Positions 22,578-35,735 are shown, counted from the first letter of the stretch. The stretch: 64,000 bases of DNA from Takakia lepidozioides (GCA_030704615.1 CM060732.1:75437053-75501052), one strand, 5' to 3'. Translations and numbers: made by a program. Notes: generated by a model from the letters alone, not told the origin.

Positions 22578-25110
22578 ATGGCACATGTCGGGATGTTGCC
22601 AGGAAGACTGAAAGAGGCACTCAGCATGTTGAATCAACGAGGCGTGCAGGCAGACTCCAATATTTATGTTGGTGTCTTGCAAGAGTGTGTAAAGATGCGA
22701 AGCCTAGTAGCGGGAAAGCAAGTGCATGCTCACATAATCCGAAGTGAATTCAAGCCAGACATCTTTCTACTCAACACCCTTGTCAACATGTATGCCAAGT
22801 GTGGGAGTGTCATGGATGCGTGCCAAGTCTTTCAGAAAATGCCTGAACGAGATATGCTTACGTGGAATACAATGATAGCAGGATATTCTAAGAATGGGTG
22901 TGGTACCGAGGCTGTCCAGACCTATGAGCAAATGGTACGAGAAGGGGTGGCACCCAACAGGGTCACGTTTATCTGCATCCTGAAGGCATGTGCCAGCCTC
23001 TATGCCCTGGAAAAGGGCATTAAGGTCCATGCTGACATCATCAAGGCTGGAATTGTTCCAGATATTATCCTGGAAAATACCCTTATTGACATGTATGCCA
23101 AATGTGGGAGCCTATTGGATGCACGCCGAATGTTCGACAATATGGCTACAAGAGATGTGGTCTCATGGAGCGCAATGATAGGAGGATATGCTCAGCATGG
23201 GTGTGGTAGGGAAGCTTTCAAGATTTATGAGCAAATGATACAGGAAGGAGTGACACCCAACAAGGTCACATTTGTCAGCATTCTGAAGGCTTGTACCAGC
23301 CTGGCCACCCTTGAAAAGGGCAGAGCTGTTCTCGCTGACATTATTAAAGTTGGAATTGCACCAGATATCATTCTAAATAATGCACTTGTTGACATGTATT
23401 CCAAATGTGGTAGCATAAAGGACGCACAACAAGTATTCAACAATATGGCTCAACGAAATGTGGTTTCATGGAATGCCCTGATAGCAGGATATGCCGAGCA
23501 TGGGTATGGCTGGGAGTCTTTTGAGATCTATGAGCAAATGATATGGGAAGCAGTAGCACCCAACAATGTCACATTCATTTGCATTCTCAAGGCGTGTGCT
23601 AGTGTAGGAGCTCTGGAAAAGGGCCAAAACATCCATGCGGACCTCATCAAATTTAAAACTGTGCCAGATATCATTCTGGAGACTGCCCTTTTTGACATGT
23701 ATGCCAAATGTGGGAGCTTAAGAGATGCACGTCAAGTGTTCGACAACATGACTCAACGAAATGTGGTGTCATGGAGTGCAATGATAGCAGCATATGCTCA
23801 GCATGGTTGTGGTGAGGCTGCTTTTGAGATTTATGAGCAGATGATACGGGAAGGACTGAAGCCCAACCACGTCACATTCATTTGTGCTCTCAATGCTTGT
23901 GCAAACCTGGCGGCCTTGGAAAAGGGCAAACAGGTCCATGGTGACATTCTGAAAGCTAGGATTCCTTCCTACTTAAACTTGGAAAATACACTTGTTGACA
24001 TGTATGCCAAATGCGGGAGCCTACAGGATGCACGTCAAGTGTTTGATAATATGGCCGAACGAAATGTAGTTTCATGGAATGTTCTGATTGCAGGATATGC
24101 TCAGCATGGCTGTGGTAGGGAGGCTCTGCAATTATTTGAGCAAATGCAGTGTGAAGGGTTGAAGCCGGACGACATTACCTTTATTTGTCTTATCTCTGCA
24201 TGTAGCCATCTGGGTCTAGTGGATGAAGGACGTCACTTCTTTGATTCGATGTGGCCTGATTATGGCCTCAACCCTACAGTGGAGCATTTCGGCTGCATGG
24301 TAGACCTTCTTGGCCGTGCTGGCAGATTGGATGAGGCTGAGGACTTCATTAACAAAATGCCAATTGAACCAGATGCTTCAGTGTGGAGGCCCTTGCTTGG
24401 TGCTTGCAGAATTCATGATAATGTGGAGCTAGCAGAACGGGTGGCAAAATGCCTTCTCAAGTGGGGTCCAGAGGATGCTGCGACTTATGTGTTGCTATCA
24501 AACATCTATGCTGCAGCTGGAAGGTGGGATGACCAAGCAAAGGTGAGGAAAATGATGGAGGACAGACACGTCAGGAAAGAGCCAGGGCGCAGCTGCATTG
24601 AGGTGGACAACCAGTTGCATACTTTTGTTGTAGAAGATGGATCACATCCACAAATTGAGGAGATCCATGCTGAGCTGAAGAAATTGTCCATACAAATGAA
24701 GGAGGCTGGCTACATGCCTGACACCCGATTTGTATTGCATGATGTGGAGGAGGAGCAAAAGGAAGCCTCTCTTTGCCACCATAGTGAGAAACTGGCTCAT
24801 CAATACACCCCCTGGCACGCCTATTCGTGTCGTTAAGAACCTTCGAGTGTGTGGTGACTGCCACACTGCCACCAAGTTCATCTCAACAATTGTTGGGCGA
24901 GCAGTTATAATACGGGATGGCAGCCGATTTCACCACTTCCAAAATGGGGTTTGTTCTTGTGGTGAAACCAGAACATGCCTGAAAGAAAAGGTGCTACTTG
25001 CTTATTTTCTTAAGCTGTTATCATTCCATGTAAGAGCTCATAAGGTTCAACAAAGGTTGCCATACAAGTGGTTAACATCCAACACCTCGATTTTCAACCA
25101 ACATCAATGA
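22578..25110 (+). pseudogene. PLS-class PPR-DYW protein, frameshifted in the DYW domain
   Basis: An uninterrupted frame from ATG 22578 to TAA 24836 encodes 751 residues. It holds successive P-L-S repeats of 31-36 residues (recurrent LVDMYAKCGSL.DARQVF and VVSWNALIAGYAQHGCG blocks), then E/E+ (about residues 600-700; WRPLLGACRIHDNVELAERV, GRSCIEVDNQLHTFV), then the DYW start [20 protein letters not shown]. There the frame shifts near 24,795. The domain resumes in the next frame as [28 protein letters not shown] and [13 protein letters not shown], and runs on to 25,110 instead of ending in DYW. The missing residues between KLA and INTPPG fit a deletion of about 14 bases. Such proteins edit C to U in organelle RNA. 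The HxE and CxDC zinc sites of the deaminase are split by the shift, so editing activity should be lost unless this is a sequencing error. No clear organelle-targeting peptide precedes the first repeat. Confidence 0.88.
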
Positions 25111-27097
25111 GAACAGCTTTGCATGCCAGAAAAACCGTCATTGCAAATAAGGATTCCAAAGTAACTTGAACACTCCATGGATCAATCAAATTTTCCTTGT
25201 TTTCTTTTCTGTTCATGTCATAACCAGCAAACTCAAGAAGAATGTGTGGCGGTGGGGAACTACCAGTTGAATTCCTTTGTGTGCTACTCACATTATCTAA
25301 CTCAACATTTGAGAGTGAAAGCACATCCACTTCTACTCAGCCCTAATTAATCAATTTCTGATGCACACTTTGGATGCACAAGCGCTGAAGCAAAATCCAA
25401 TAGTACATTCCATCAGCATTGCAGCACTGCAGAGCAAGGAATATGCAACAATCTAACACATTCAGATAAAAATGGGTCAGCTTGTCCAGCAGGCAAGAGA
25501 TCAGAACAGGCCAACATCATTACTCACTCCGTTGTAGGGTTGACGACGCTCAAATTTTCCATAGACTCCATTACTCTGGAGTATGTGACAAGATTAAAGA
25601 AATGTCAAAAACTGCATGATGATACTGCAGGCAGACTCATCTCCATAGCAACGGCGACTCAGCTCAAGTTGTACTTAGAAAGCTCTGTGAGCAACTTAAC
25701 ATGATGCTACTGACCACAGAGACAATCATAACCATGATCAGGAATATCAGAATTAACGAATGGCCTGCCCACCCTCGGTCCACCCTAGTTAGTGAGAAGT
25801 AGACTTTGTAGCATGCAAGTGCATATGTGGATGGCAGAGATGAATCGAAGTCGGTCTTGTAAGCATCCTCTAAAGAGAAGTGCAGGATGATGTGTAGGAG
25901 TCAAGACACACTGCACTTGTCATGCACGCGTATCTTCCCTGAGCCTTGGTAGTTAAGCTTCTCGTAGCTGTTGAGGAAGGTGTCGGACGAGGTTGTGCCT
26001 TGGGAATTCTGAACAAACCAGGGCAGACCACCCTCAGACGAAACCCCTCCCCATCCATGGAACAAGACCAACACAAGTGCATTATGGCAAGCATCTCCTC
26101 ACTCCCCAGCTGATATACCAAGAAAAACTGAACAAACTACAAGGACCTGCAGATTGAAATGAAAACTGAACAGACTGACCTTAGATACAAAAATTTGACA
26201 TGCACCCTCACAACACACTCCTAGAATGACATCTCTACACAGACTTTGGGACTTTTGCCTGGCTTTTCAACAAGCGGGGACTAAGAACTAGGTCTCTGAC
26301 CACACTGGAGTCTCAAATCAACACATTGATGCTTCCGTGATAGCCCTTACTGAGGGTTTGAAGGCCATGCTCATCCTCCACAACCAACTTAGAACTGTGA
26401 GTCTCTTCTTGCCTCTGCAAAGCATCGGCAAAATTGCTGCAAAAACAGTACCCATTGCTGTTGAACAATTAGTAAGTTGACTTCAAGCTGAGCAATATAG
26501 CCTAGCAACAATTACAGTGAAGATGAGCCGTCAGGAGTATAGCCTTCCAGTCACCAGGGTCCGGAAACAAGGGTGTGGAAATCCCATACTTCATTGCTAA
26601 TGCACACAAGACCACAACCACGCCATCTTTTGAAGAAAAATTGCAAACTAGCAGCATCATAATCAAACGCAAAGGCCACCAAAATTGCTAGCTCCAAAAC
26701 TAGCAAGGCTCCATCCTTCAACTGACGTTCCTTACCACTGCAACAAATAGCCAGTATCTCCACCAGTATTCAGAGCAGCAACTTGTAACGAGTCTCACTC
26801 GTCATGCTTTGCAAGCATGCTCCCAGAGTTACTTCCCCACACCTGCCATCTATTTTGGCCATCTGTGGCTCACGGCTGCTTTGATGCTTATAGAAGGCCC
26901 TTGCATTCTTACCCATAGCTACACAGGCAGCTGTAAGCTGATTGATAGGTTCTAGAAGAGAACCAACAGTGCCCGTACCCTTCAATGTCTCCATAAACCT
27001 GAGCTAAATTGTGGAAGCCCTTCGTTCTTCCCTAAGATCTCCCTGGCCGTTGATGTAAAGCCAATTGATATACACATCAAGAGAGAGGAGAAATTGC
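25111..27097. other. Convergent intergenic region between PPR and NFRKB genes
   Basis: It contains the 3' flanks of the PPR gene (plus) and the NFRKB-like gene (minus). Short minus-strand frames at 26994-26770 and 26763-26551 have no recognisable similarity and probably lie in the NFRKB 3' UTR. No repeat was recognised. Confidence 0.4.
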
Positions 27098-30000
27098 TCA
27101 TCCGGTGTCAGCATTTAACATCGCATCCGCATCTCTTTGAGCTGCAGCTGCAGCCTCTATATCATAGTCATCCTCAGTCCCTAAACTCTCTTGTGACTGT
27201 AGATGGGACTCTTGCTCCCACGATGGTTGAGATGAGACCCCCTCCCAGCCAATCGGGTGACCACCATGCATTGCAGGGGGAAGTTCAATGAATGGCAATA
27301 CTCCTTCTGATCTTGATGGCCCATTACCCAGAACGCGTGGACTTGTCAGCGAACTGCTCTTGTTATACACCAATTCTGTTCGACCAACCGAATAGATGGC
27401 TGAGGGATCCCCGGGGCCGCCCATTCCATCTGGAGAATGCATGTCCATGCTCAGGCTAGCTCCCGTTCCATCCTGATCAGGTCCACTGGGGGATCCTGTC
27501 TCATAGGCTGTGACACCGTGATCTGAATTTTCAGCACTATCTTTCTTTGGCTTTTTCCATCGCTTGGTGGAGGATGTTCCATCGTCCTCAAAGTCTTCCT
27601 CCTCTCTTTCAGTGTGCAAGTACACCCACAGCTTGCGATCGCCATCAAACCGGACACAAGGGTCTCTCTCGTAATGTAGGCGATCCAAGGCCCCGCTCAC
27701 CACCTGATTGACCTGTAAACCAAGAACTTGTTCTTTCAGTGTTTGCTTGAAAGGATGAATGAAAATCATACTCCCATCATCCTTGCCAGTAACAAGAAAT
27801 AGCTCTTGGTACCCATTCCACTCTCCCTGAGCCTGATGCCAGAAAGCTTCACAGGGTTACTGTGGTGGTAATGTGTTAACCCCGATAAGTTCTTTCACTT
27901 CAATGGAGTGATGTTGGTCCCTGGCTTCCATGCACACCCTAGAATATCAAGGTCTGAAGAGACAAGACTTGCTGGCACTAGACAGTTTCAAATGCACTCA
28001 ATTTCAACTGCTTACTGGAGCTTTGACAATGAAGTGTGGGAAACTAAATTCATGCCTGAGGTCAGAAGTGGTAGCTTCCAATTACATTTATACAACCCAA
28101 GACACACAGCTGAACACTGTTCATATTGTCATTGTCACTTCATCTGATGGCATCTAGACCTTCAGTTGCTCTTACACCTCTTTTAGAAAAACAGGAACAG
28201 AACTGACCTGAGCATCAGAAACATCTTCAACAATGAACTGTGAGTCACGGATCAGAGCACAGACGTCTGCTCGCGTGCCAATGCTTCCAGGGAGTCGAGC
28301 CGCCGCATCTCTCACCAGACACAAGATTGTCACGTGGGGCGGGCGGTCAGGCTTCAACATGAAGTGGTCCCGGGCCTTTGAAGTTGGCTTCCCGCCTCCT
28401 CGTCTCAAGGGAGCAACCACTGCTTTATGCCCGTCCGCCGTGGTGTATGGAAAGGCTCGGTCAGGCAGTGAGTACCGGAGCAACTCCTCTCTGCGGAAAT
28501 AGACCCTCATGTCCTCAGAGCTAGGAGCGATAGTCATCAGGCTTTTCTGGGCTCTCAGATCCCGAAACCTTTCCTTCTCGTCAACGGGAAGGGGCATTGG
28601 GGGTGGTGGGGGGAGCGGCAACTGCACAATTTGTTGTAGGGTATCTTGCCCGTGCTTTAACCAGGTAGCAAACATTTCCTCTAGTTTCAACAGTGTCTTT
28701 TGCGGAATCCCCCACTCCTCAGCTGTGACTTTGACCTCTGTGACATCCTGAGAACACAGTTGCAACAGAAACAGATTTGTCAATGAATTATGTAACCTTA
28801 CTACGACATGTAAAAGACTGTCACTTCTGCAAGATGAAGGTGGCGAAGGAAGATTGTTCGGTGCATAATTACCTGCGAGGAAGTTGATGCAAGAGGGAGA
28901 GGCCCAGTCCATGACCATGCCTTCGTTTCTTTATCAAAAAGGACTAAAGGCTTCCAGCCTTTGGCTCCTTGAGGTGACACTTTGGATCCCATAATTTTCA
29001 ATGCCCCTCGAACCAGATCCTGCACCCCTAAAACATCAGAAATCTTACCAGTTGTCAAAACCGACTACTTATTGCAGATACTGTTGGCCACCATTAAAGT
29101 TCGGTATGAGCTGTCATCTTTTCAGATTATCAGGATGGTATAAAAAGAAGCCTCCAGGTGTTAAGAGAGCCATCCATCTGGCCTGTGCAAGGGCTGAGCT
29201 CTATCTGCGCCTTTGATGTTTATGCGAGAACTAGACAAATGACTAGTCATGAGGCCCATAATAGTATGGGTATGTTCTTACTTGGAGAACTATACCTGCA
29301 GCGGCTCTTGAGATTCAAGAACACGGGGGTCCCCAGGATTGACTTGCACTCGCCTGACAATCTCAGCAAACGGCACAGAGAAAGCTCCAGTGATTTTTTT
29401 CTCCACATCGGTTTCGTTTCCATCTGCCTTTTCACCAACCATACCCCCGGGAGATTGACTGTTTTGCGGAAGCAGACTCCCCTCTGATGACATGACATAT
29501 GGAAGCTCCAAATCAAAACTCTCTCGCGCTGAATCACTCCTCCCAAGCGTGTCTCTACTCTCAGATGGGCCTTCTCCATAAGGTAACATTGTGGCTGCCC
29601 GGACAGCCGACAGCAGATGCGTGACAGAGAAAGGAAAAGTGGAGGCCAGAGACGGAATGGTCAATGGTGCCAGCTTTTTCGAGGACTTCACAGAATTGAC
29701 CCCTCCTTTGTCTCCTGGAGAACCTGCAAAAAAAAGATTCTAAACACGTAAAAGACTGCCTGTAACAAACATTGATGCTAGCCAGAAGTGATCTAGTATG
29801 TCTGACTGTGCTCTATACAGACAGTTACTGCAGGGATAACCTATAATGCATCAACAAGTGAAAGCTATTAATTTCACCACTGCTAAGCATGTGCACTTAA
29901 GAGTAATGCAGTCTAAGCTCCCCCCCCCCCCTCTTTTCCCCTCTTATCTGCACTTCTTTCCCTTTTATTGGGCCCTGAAGCATTGAATCAGTAATGCTCC

Positions 30001-31659
30001 TCTAATCGTCCCAGCTGTGCCTAGTCAAGGACCATCCAAATAGTCGCAGCAGATCTCACATCATCAAAATGCAGCATGATTGATAACCAAAAAAGGAACA
30101 GCCCCAAACAAGACGTCTGACGAACCTGTATGTAAAGATGACTCGGCAGGTGATGCTGTTACAGCCTTCTCTACCTTGGCCTTTTTCTTGGGTCTCTTCT
30201 TTATTGTCTGTTTATCATCACCTTCATCCTTGCTAAGATCTCCCCGGTCCTCCTCAACAACTACCTCTACTTCCACCTCCTCTATCTCATCACTTACCCT
30301 CCCTTCATCCTCCACTTCCCTTTTCTCCTCAACCTCCATTTCCTCCGGCTCTATCACTTTCTCTTCAACCTTCTTTTTCCGATGGGGCTTCCTCTTACCA
30401 TCTCCCACATTCTTGCCTTTGTCCGGCGTCGCCCTCACTTCTTCCAGAGGCTTCACCTCATCAGGGACCGGGTCCTTGGGTCGTTTTTTCTTTTTTACAC
30501 TTTTTTCTACCTCGTGGCTCTCCCCTACTTCATCCAAGGTCTTGCGTTTCTTGCTCTCCCCTGTGCTTTTCTTCCTGGGTTTTTTCTCACTGCCCTCCCC
30601 TGTAAAGACTTTGCGTAAGACCGCAGTTTCAGCTTTTGTAGGAGTTACAGCCTCCTCCTCTTCATTTTCTGCTTCACCTTCTACAACTTTCTTCACCTCC
30701 ATCATGGGAGCCTTCCCCTTGAAAGCTCGTGTGTCTGCCTTTTTCAACAAACCCTTAGACGCTACTTTCAGAACTCCCTTGGGTCCTGGCTTGCCAACTC
30801 TGTCTTGGTCCATCTCTGCTACCCTTTTGGAAGGGCCCTCAGGAACCCCCTTGACGATACTTCTAAGCTTCAACACTCCCTTGGAACCTACAACGGGTAA
30901 CAACACTGCAGATTTCTTCGCTGCAAGCTTACGAGTTGCTCCCGTCCCTCTCCCGTGCTGCAAAGACTTCCCCTTCTTGGTACCTTCAGGTACAGCCTTC
31001 ATTCTTTTCACACTCCCAGTTTTCTTTGGCACGGGCTTGCGGGCGACTTGGGGTTGTGGTTGTTGGCGCTGCCATATTTCGAGCCTCTCATCGACATCGG
31101 CTTCAGGGCATGTCTCCCATGCTTTCTGCATGTCCACAAACAGATTGACCATGCGATTGTGATACTGTCTCATGAGATGATAATGCTCTTTCCTTTGCAA
31201 ATATTTCAATCCTTCCCTGTAGCCCAACACACGGGGATGACACAGGCCCCCCTTCAGTCGATCAAACAGATCAGCCACAGGACTACCAAAGTGAAAATTC
31301 TCACCACCCAGAAGCTCCCTCATATTGTCCTTGAAGACATCCTCCTCCTCAAGTGGTGGGAGGAGGAGGGCAAGACTATGTCTCTCCTCCTCTGTCAGAC
31401 TGTAATTCCAAGTATGGAGGGACAAAACTTCCTTTAAACTGGACAGATCAAAAAGCTGTGCGGGCACAGCACACACATCTTCTCCAACCTGACAAATGTC
31501 GCTGCCTTTCTCTGTCAACTCCTCCTCGGACAGATCAGAATCCACCAGAGCAGCATGCCTTGATTGTCGCTTCTGCTTCACCGGAGGGTTGTCGTCCGTC
31601 GACGAGCCTGACAATGTGCTTGCCCTGCTCGCTCTAGACGCACTCCCGGTGATGGCCAT
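27098..31659 (-). CDS. NFRKB: NFRKB-like protein (INO80-complex subunit homologue), 5 exons
   Basis: Exons: 31659-30126, 29723-29296, 29019-28873, 28747-28208, 27712-27098. Every junction is GT-AG and the summed CDS is a multiple of three, giving 1,087 residues. The animal homologue belongs to the INO80 chromatin-remodelling complex, and a nuclear role is inferred here. Residues about 65-185 form the DEUBAD-like head: LHTWNYSLTEEERHSLALLL, ENFHFGSPVADLFDRLKGG and YREGLKYLQRKEHYHLMRQY. Residues about 200-505 are a Lys/Glu-rich, disordered, nuclear-localising stretch. Exons 2-4 carry the plant core and the winged-helix region (FPFSVTHLLSAVRAA, PFAEIVRRVQVNPGDP, DLVRGALKIMGSK, KGWKPLVLFDKETKAWSWTG, EEWGIPQKTLLKLEEMFATW). 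Exon 5 adds VNQVVSGALDRLHYERDPCV, RFDGDRKLWVYLHTEREEED and an acidic tail. The start at 31659 is the first ATG and has GCC after it. Confidence 0.92.
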
Positions 31660-32400
31660 GAGCGAGGTGGTTGGACAGCAGCAAGAGGGCCCGAGAACGA
31701 CACACCCCGACAAGCAGAGTAAGGTACCCTGCCCTAAAACCGTCCCGTCCCTCCCGTCGACAAAACCCCATTGGCGTCCCTGGATGCCCTCCGTGCACGC
31801 GCTTGTTATTAGGGATTGTCTGAAGGCCTCCGTTGGTCTACTTTATGAAGAGTATCGACAGGGAGTTGGACTTTTTTTTCTTTTTTTTAAAAGGAGAAGA
31901 GGGACAGAGGCCTTAGAGTTGGACTATTTGTTGAATGCTTTTTCACCTAGCTCTAGTTATTGTGGGAACTTTATTTTTCTTTTCTTTTCTTAAGAGAAGA
32001 GGGACAGAGGCCTCAAAACTTTATAAAAATTGGGACATGAATAGTCCAGGATTACATAGTGGAAAAAATAACCTCTGAAAGAATGCCATGGAGGCTAATG
32101 GAACTGATATAGTCGCCGCACTAGGTCTTATGATTTTAGGTCTTTTTAAGGATGCACCTGATTTTTTGATGATTTTTCTTCAAAAATTCATAAAAAGCTC
32201 AAATTGAGTCCAAAATTGGATCTGAAAATTATACCATGTGGAGGTCTATCCATAATTATGACATATATTTCAGAGAATGAGATCATCAATAGAACTAGGG
32301 TAGCCGGGCTACATGCTGGTTGTCCTAACAATTAACAGTCAGTTGATTGCCTTTCTAGAATCTCAGGAGAGGGAAAAATAATCAATATACGAAGCAAGGT
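31660..32400. other. 5' flank of the NFRKB-like gene
   Basis: This is the presumed promoter and 5' UTR, with T-rich runs near 31,870 and 31,970 and a repeated AGAAGAGGGACAGAGGCCT at about 31,894 and 31,996. No gene was recognised. Confidence 0.4.
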
Positions 32401-34010
32401 AGTTTCTTTATCTGTATTATTTTGTTTGTTTTGTAGCGTTGAGATCTCCCACACCGCGGGCCCAGCCTTGGTGCTTGGTACCGTTGGAAAAGCCTCCATG
32501 AGGAGGGGTGCACCGGCTTGGTCTCATGATTTTTGGACATGTTGTCAGGTAGATATGGATTTTCAAGTACTTTTGGTCGCCGGAAATTCGTGCAAAATAG
32601 CAAAGTGGGCTTTCCTAGAACAATGATTGGATATATTACTACTCAATAAATTCATGGGGAAAAACCCTTTCATATTCATCCAATATATTGTTCTCTTTTA
32701 ATCTACAAGAAGCCTACTCCTAGACGTCGTGGTGGTGGCTTTGACATTGGAAACACGCTTGGATACATAAGAGATTGCACTTGGACTTAGATGACACTTG
32801 ATACTTGGGCCAACTGCACAGACTACCCAGTGGTACCGTTTGAAAGCCCTCGATGAGGAGCGGTGCACAGGCTTGATTTCATAATTTTTGGACCTGCAGT
32901 GTGGGAGATATGGAATTTCAAGTACTTTTGGTCAATGGAAATTCATGAAAAATAGCAAAGTGGGCTTTCCTGGAACAAAAATTGGATATATTACTACTCA
33001 ATCAGCATATCAATATATGAATTAAGAAGATTTGTTTTGTTTTGTTTTGTTTTGTCTCGTTGAGATGTCCCGAACTGCAAGGCCTCTGCCCTGGTGCTTG
33101 GTACCGTTGGAAAGCCCTCGACGAGGAGGGGTGCACGGGCTTGGTCTCATGATTTTTGGACATGCGGTGTGGGAGATGTCGAATTCCAAGTACTTTTGGT
33201 CGTTGGAAATTCACAAAATATAGCAAAAATGGCAAAGTGGGCATTCCTGGGACAATGGTTGGAGCCTCGACAGGACAGATTTCAAGGGAAAGGTCTCCGG
33301 TTCACTAGAGGTTGCATTTGGGCCTCGACATAGGAGACACACTTTGATACATGGGGTTTCGCACTTGGACTTAGATGACATTGGACACTTGGCCCAACGG
33401 CACATGCTAACGAAACGAGATGTTAGTTAGTTAGTTAGTTTGTTTTGTTTTGTTTTGTCACTTTGAGATGTACCACTTGGCTTAGATGACATTCGACACT
33501 TGGGCCAACGGCACACGCTACCCTAGTCAATATATGAAGGAAGCCAGTTTGTTTGTTTTGTTTGTTTTGTCACGTTGAGATGTCCCGAACCGCGGGGGCT
33601 GGCCCCGGTGCTTGGTACCATTGGAAAGCCCTCAACGAGGGGGGGTGCACCGACTTGGTCTCATAATTTTAAATGGACATGCGGTGTGGGAGATGTGGAA
33701 TTCCAAGCACTTTTGGTCGCTAGAAATCCACGAAAAAGAGCAAAATGGGCATTCCTGTGACAATGGTTGGAGAGAGATCTCAAGATAAAGGTCTCCGGTT
33801 CAAATTTGGTCGTAGGCTCTGTGGAAAAGAATGCATTTGGACTTAGATGACATTAGACACTTGGCTGAAAAAATAAAAATGGGGCCTTGACATGGGAGAC
33901 ATACTTGGATACATAGGAGATTGCACTTGAATAACCTGGATACATAGGGGATTGCACTTGAACTTAGATGACATTGGACACTTGGGCCTCTATATGGGAG
34001 ATGCATGAAT
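32401..34010 (+). repeat. (TTTTG)n-linked dispersed repeat family, left block
   Basis: At least four partial copies of one unit lie here (about 32,414-32,640, 32,820-32,985, 33,035-33,310, 33,540-33,800). Each complete copy starts with a (TTTTG)n or TTTG run, followed by CACGTTGAGATGTCCC, TTGGTACCGTTGGAAAGCCC, GAGGGGTGCAC, CTCATGATTTTTGGAC and AAGTACTTTTGGTCG, and ends in AAAATAGCAAAGTGGGC..TTCCTGG. Between copies are tracts such as ACTTAGATGACATTGGACAC and GATACATAGGAGATTGCAC. No long frame spans the copies, so it is probably a non-coding mobile or amplified repeat. Confidence 0.75.
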
Positions 34011-34720
34011 AGTGATCACCTGAGTGGCCAATTATAAAATTTAAATATCTTACTCAATCTCAAACCTATTCATGTTTATATTTCGCTGACTTTTGTTTTA
34101 AAAACAATTTCGATTTTTTGCTCGCATCCGCAGTTGAGGTGCAAACTTGAGTGGCTTAGGTGAACACCCCAGCCATCCAAGTGGGCAGCTAGGGTGATCA
34201 CCCGAGCAACTCAAGGTGATCACCTGAGTGGCCGATCATAAAATTAAATATCTTATTAAATCTCAAACCTATTCATATTCCTATTTCGCTCAAATTTAAT
34301 AAAAAAAATTGATTTCAGTTTTTGGCTCACATTGGTTGCTGAGGTGCAAACCTGAGCGGCTCAGGTGATCACCTGAGTGGCTGACCATAAAATTAAATAC
34401 CTCACTAAATGCCGGACCTATTCATATTTCTAATTTGTTGGAATTTCAAAAAGAATGATTTCTGTTTTTGGCTCGCACTGGCCGCTGCGGGAACGTGAGG
34501 GGCTTCGGTGAACGCCCCAGCCATTCAAGTGGGCAGCTAAGGTGATCACCTTAGTGGCTGATTTTTTTTTAAAAATTTGATTTCGGTTTTTTGGCTCACA
34601 TTGGCGGCTCAGGTGCAAACCTGAGCGGCTGAAGTGATCACCCGAGTGGCTGATTCTAGAATTTAAATAGCTTACTAAATCTCAGACCTGTTCATATTCC
34701 TATTTCGATGAAATTAAAAA
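34011..34720 (+). repeat. Degenerate tandem repeat with GGTGATCACC palindromes
   Basis: A unit of about 90-200 bases recurs five times. Its marker TGATCAC(C)(T/C)(G/T)AGTGGC occurs at about 34,014, 34,217, 34,367, 34,541 and 34,635. Other shared parts are AAATATCTTA, CAAACCTATTCATATT, GATTTC(G/A)GTTTTTGGCTC and GCAAACCTGAGCGGCT. Unequal spacing and mismatches indicate old decay. No coding potential was seen. Confidence 0.7.
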
Positions 34721-35228
34721 AATAGAAAATTAGATTTTAATTTCAACTTTTATTCCATTCATACCTTTTTTAATGAAATTTATGGTATAAATTAAATAGT
34801 GAAAGTTCCAACATTGAATATTTATCATGGCTTATAGTGTGTTTGGGCCTTATGGTGGCCATCCACCTATTGCGACTTGAGCTGTTCAAGTGGCCTGATG
34901 GGGTGATTACTTGACGGGCTGATCATAAAGTTCTAACATTTAATAATATATCTTGGGATATCCCACCTAATTTACCTTACGTCCGGGCCTTAAATTACAA
35001 ATCGCTCAATCATTTATATTTTCATGTCCATCATTATCATTTATTGAATCAATATTATTTCTGCTACCCAAGACAATTGAAGCAGACATATTTATCAATG
35101 CTTGTATTACATACTTTAGAGAAATCATTTCTTCTCCTTCACTAGAGCTCCAAACAGATTTAAAGCAATGCTTTACAATTGTACCAAGCACAACTGAAAT
35201 TGAAATATATTTACAAGAAATACAGAAC
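34721..35228. other. AT-rich flank of the Helitron
   Basis: Composition turns strongly AT-rich here. No gene was recognised. The left end of the Helitron could not be fixed; it lies somewhere between about 34,980 and 35,229. Confidence 0.35.
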
Positions 35229-35735
35229 TTGCCGTCGTCAATATTAGATCCCCGTTTTTTAGTATGTGTTTCATACTACATAAAACGTCGTATTACAATT
35301 TTGTTAATGACTAGTCATGCTACATCGCTTGACATTGGAAAACATTTTACTCAATCACTTCCTATACATATTTTACATGAAAATACTATATCTGATCCTT
35401 GGTTTAAACCGTTATTAACATATAGATTCCAATGGTCTGATAGCTTAAATAATGAATTATATGAACTTCTTAGATCACATCCTACAACACCAATTAAAGA
35501 TATTGCTTCCGTGTTTTTATTAAAACACCAATCGTTGGGTTTAACAAAACTACAAGTAACTAGACACATAAATTACATACAAAAAAAACACATGGATGAA
35601 TCTTTCCAAAATACATCTTCAACACAAAATGTCTCACATATAAACACACATTTGAAACAAACCATTGTAGAAACAAATATAGATATAAACAACCACCTTC
35701 ATGATAATGAAATTGTATTACCATTAAACCATTAA
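35229..35735 (+). pseudogene. Unrecognised frame in the Helitron
   Basis: Open frame of 168 codons (MPSSILDPRFL...) with AT-rich codons like its neighbours. Its middle (NNELYELLRSHPTTPIKDIA followed by SVFLLKHQSLGLTKLQ) looks like a helix-turn-helix, but I do not recognise a family. Its position upstream of the DUF6570-like part suggests an N-terminal part of the same polyprotein or an accessory protein. Several stops separate it from the next frame. Confidence 0.4.

Noticed and set aside
22114-22747. Plus frames of 123 and 153 codons before the PPR gene
   Set aside because: No similarity; the second overlaps the PPR frame out of phase.
26551-26994. Two minus-strand frames (74 and 70 codons) below the NFRKB stop
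   Set aside because: No similarity recognised; probably 3' UTR of the NFRKB-like gene.
30080-31162. 360-codon open frame on the plus strand, Ser/Phe-rich
   Set aside because: It is antisense to the Lys/Glu-rich part of NFRKB exon 1; complementary AAG/GAG codons read as Ser/Phe/Leu. No family similarity.
31660-31713. Upstream extension of the NFRKB frame
   Set aside because: The frame stays open, but its first codon is TTG; the first ATG is at 31659.
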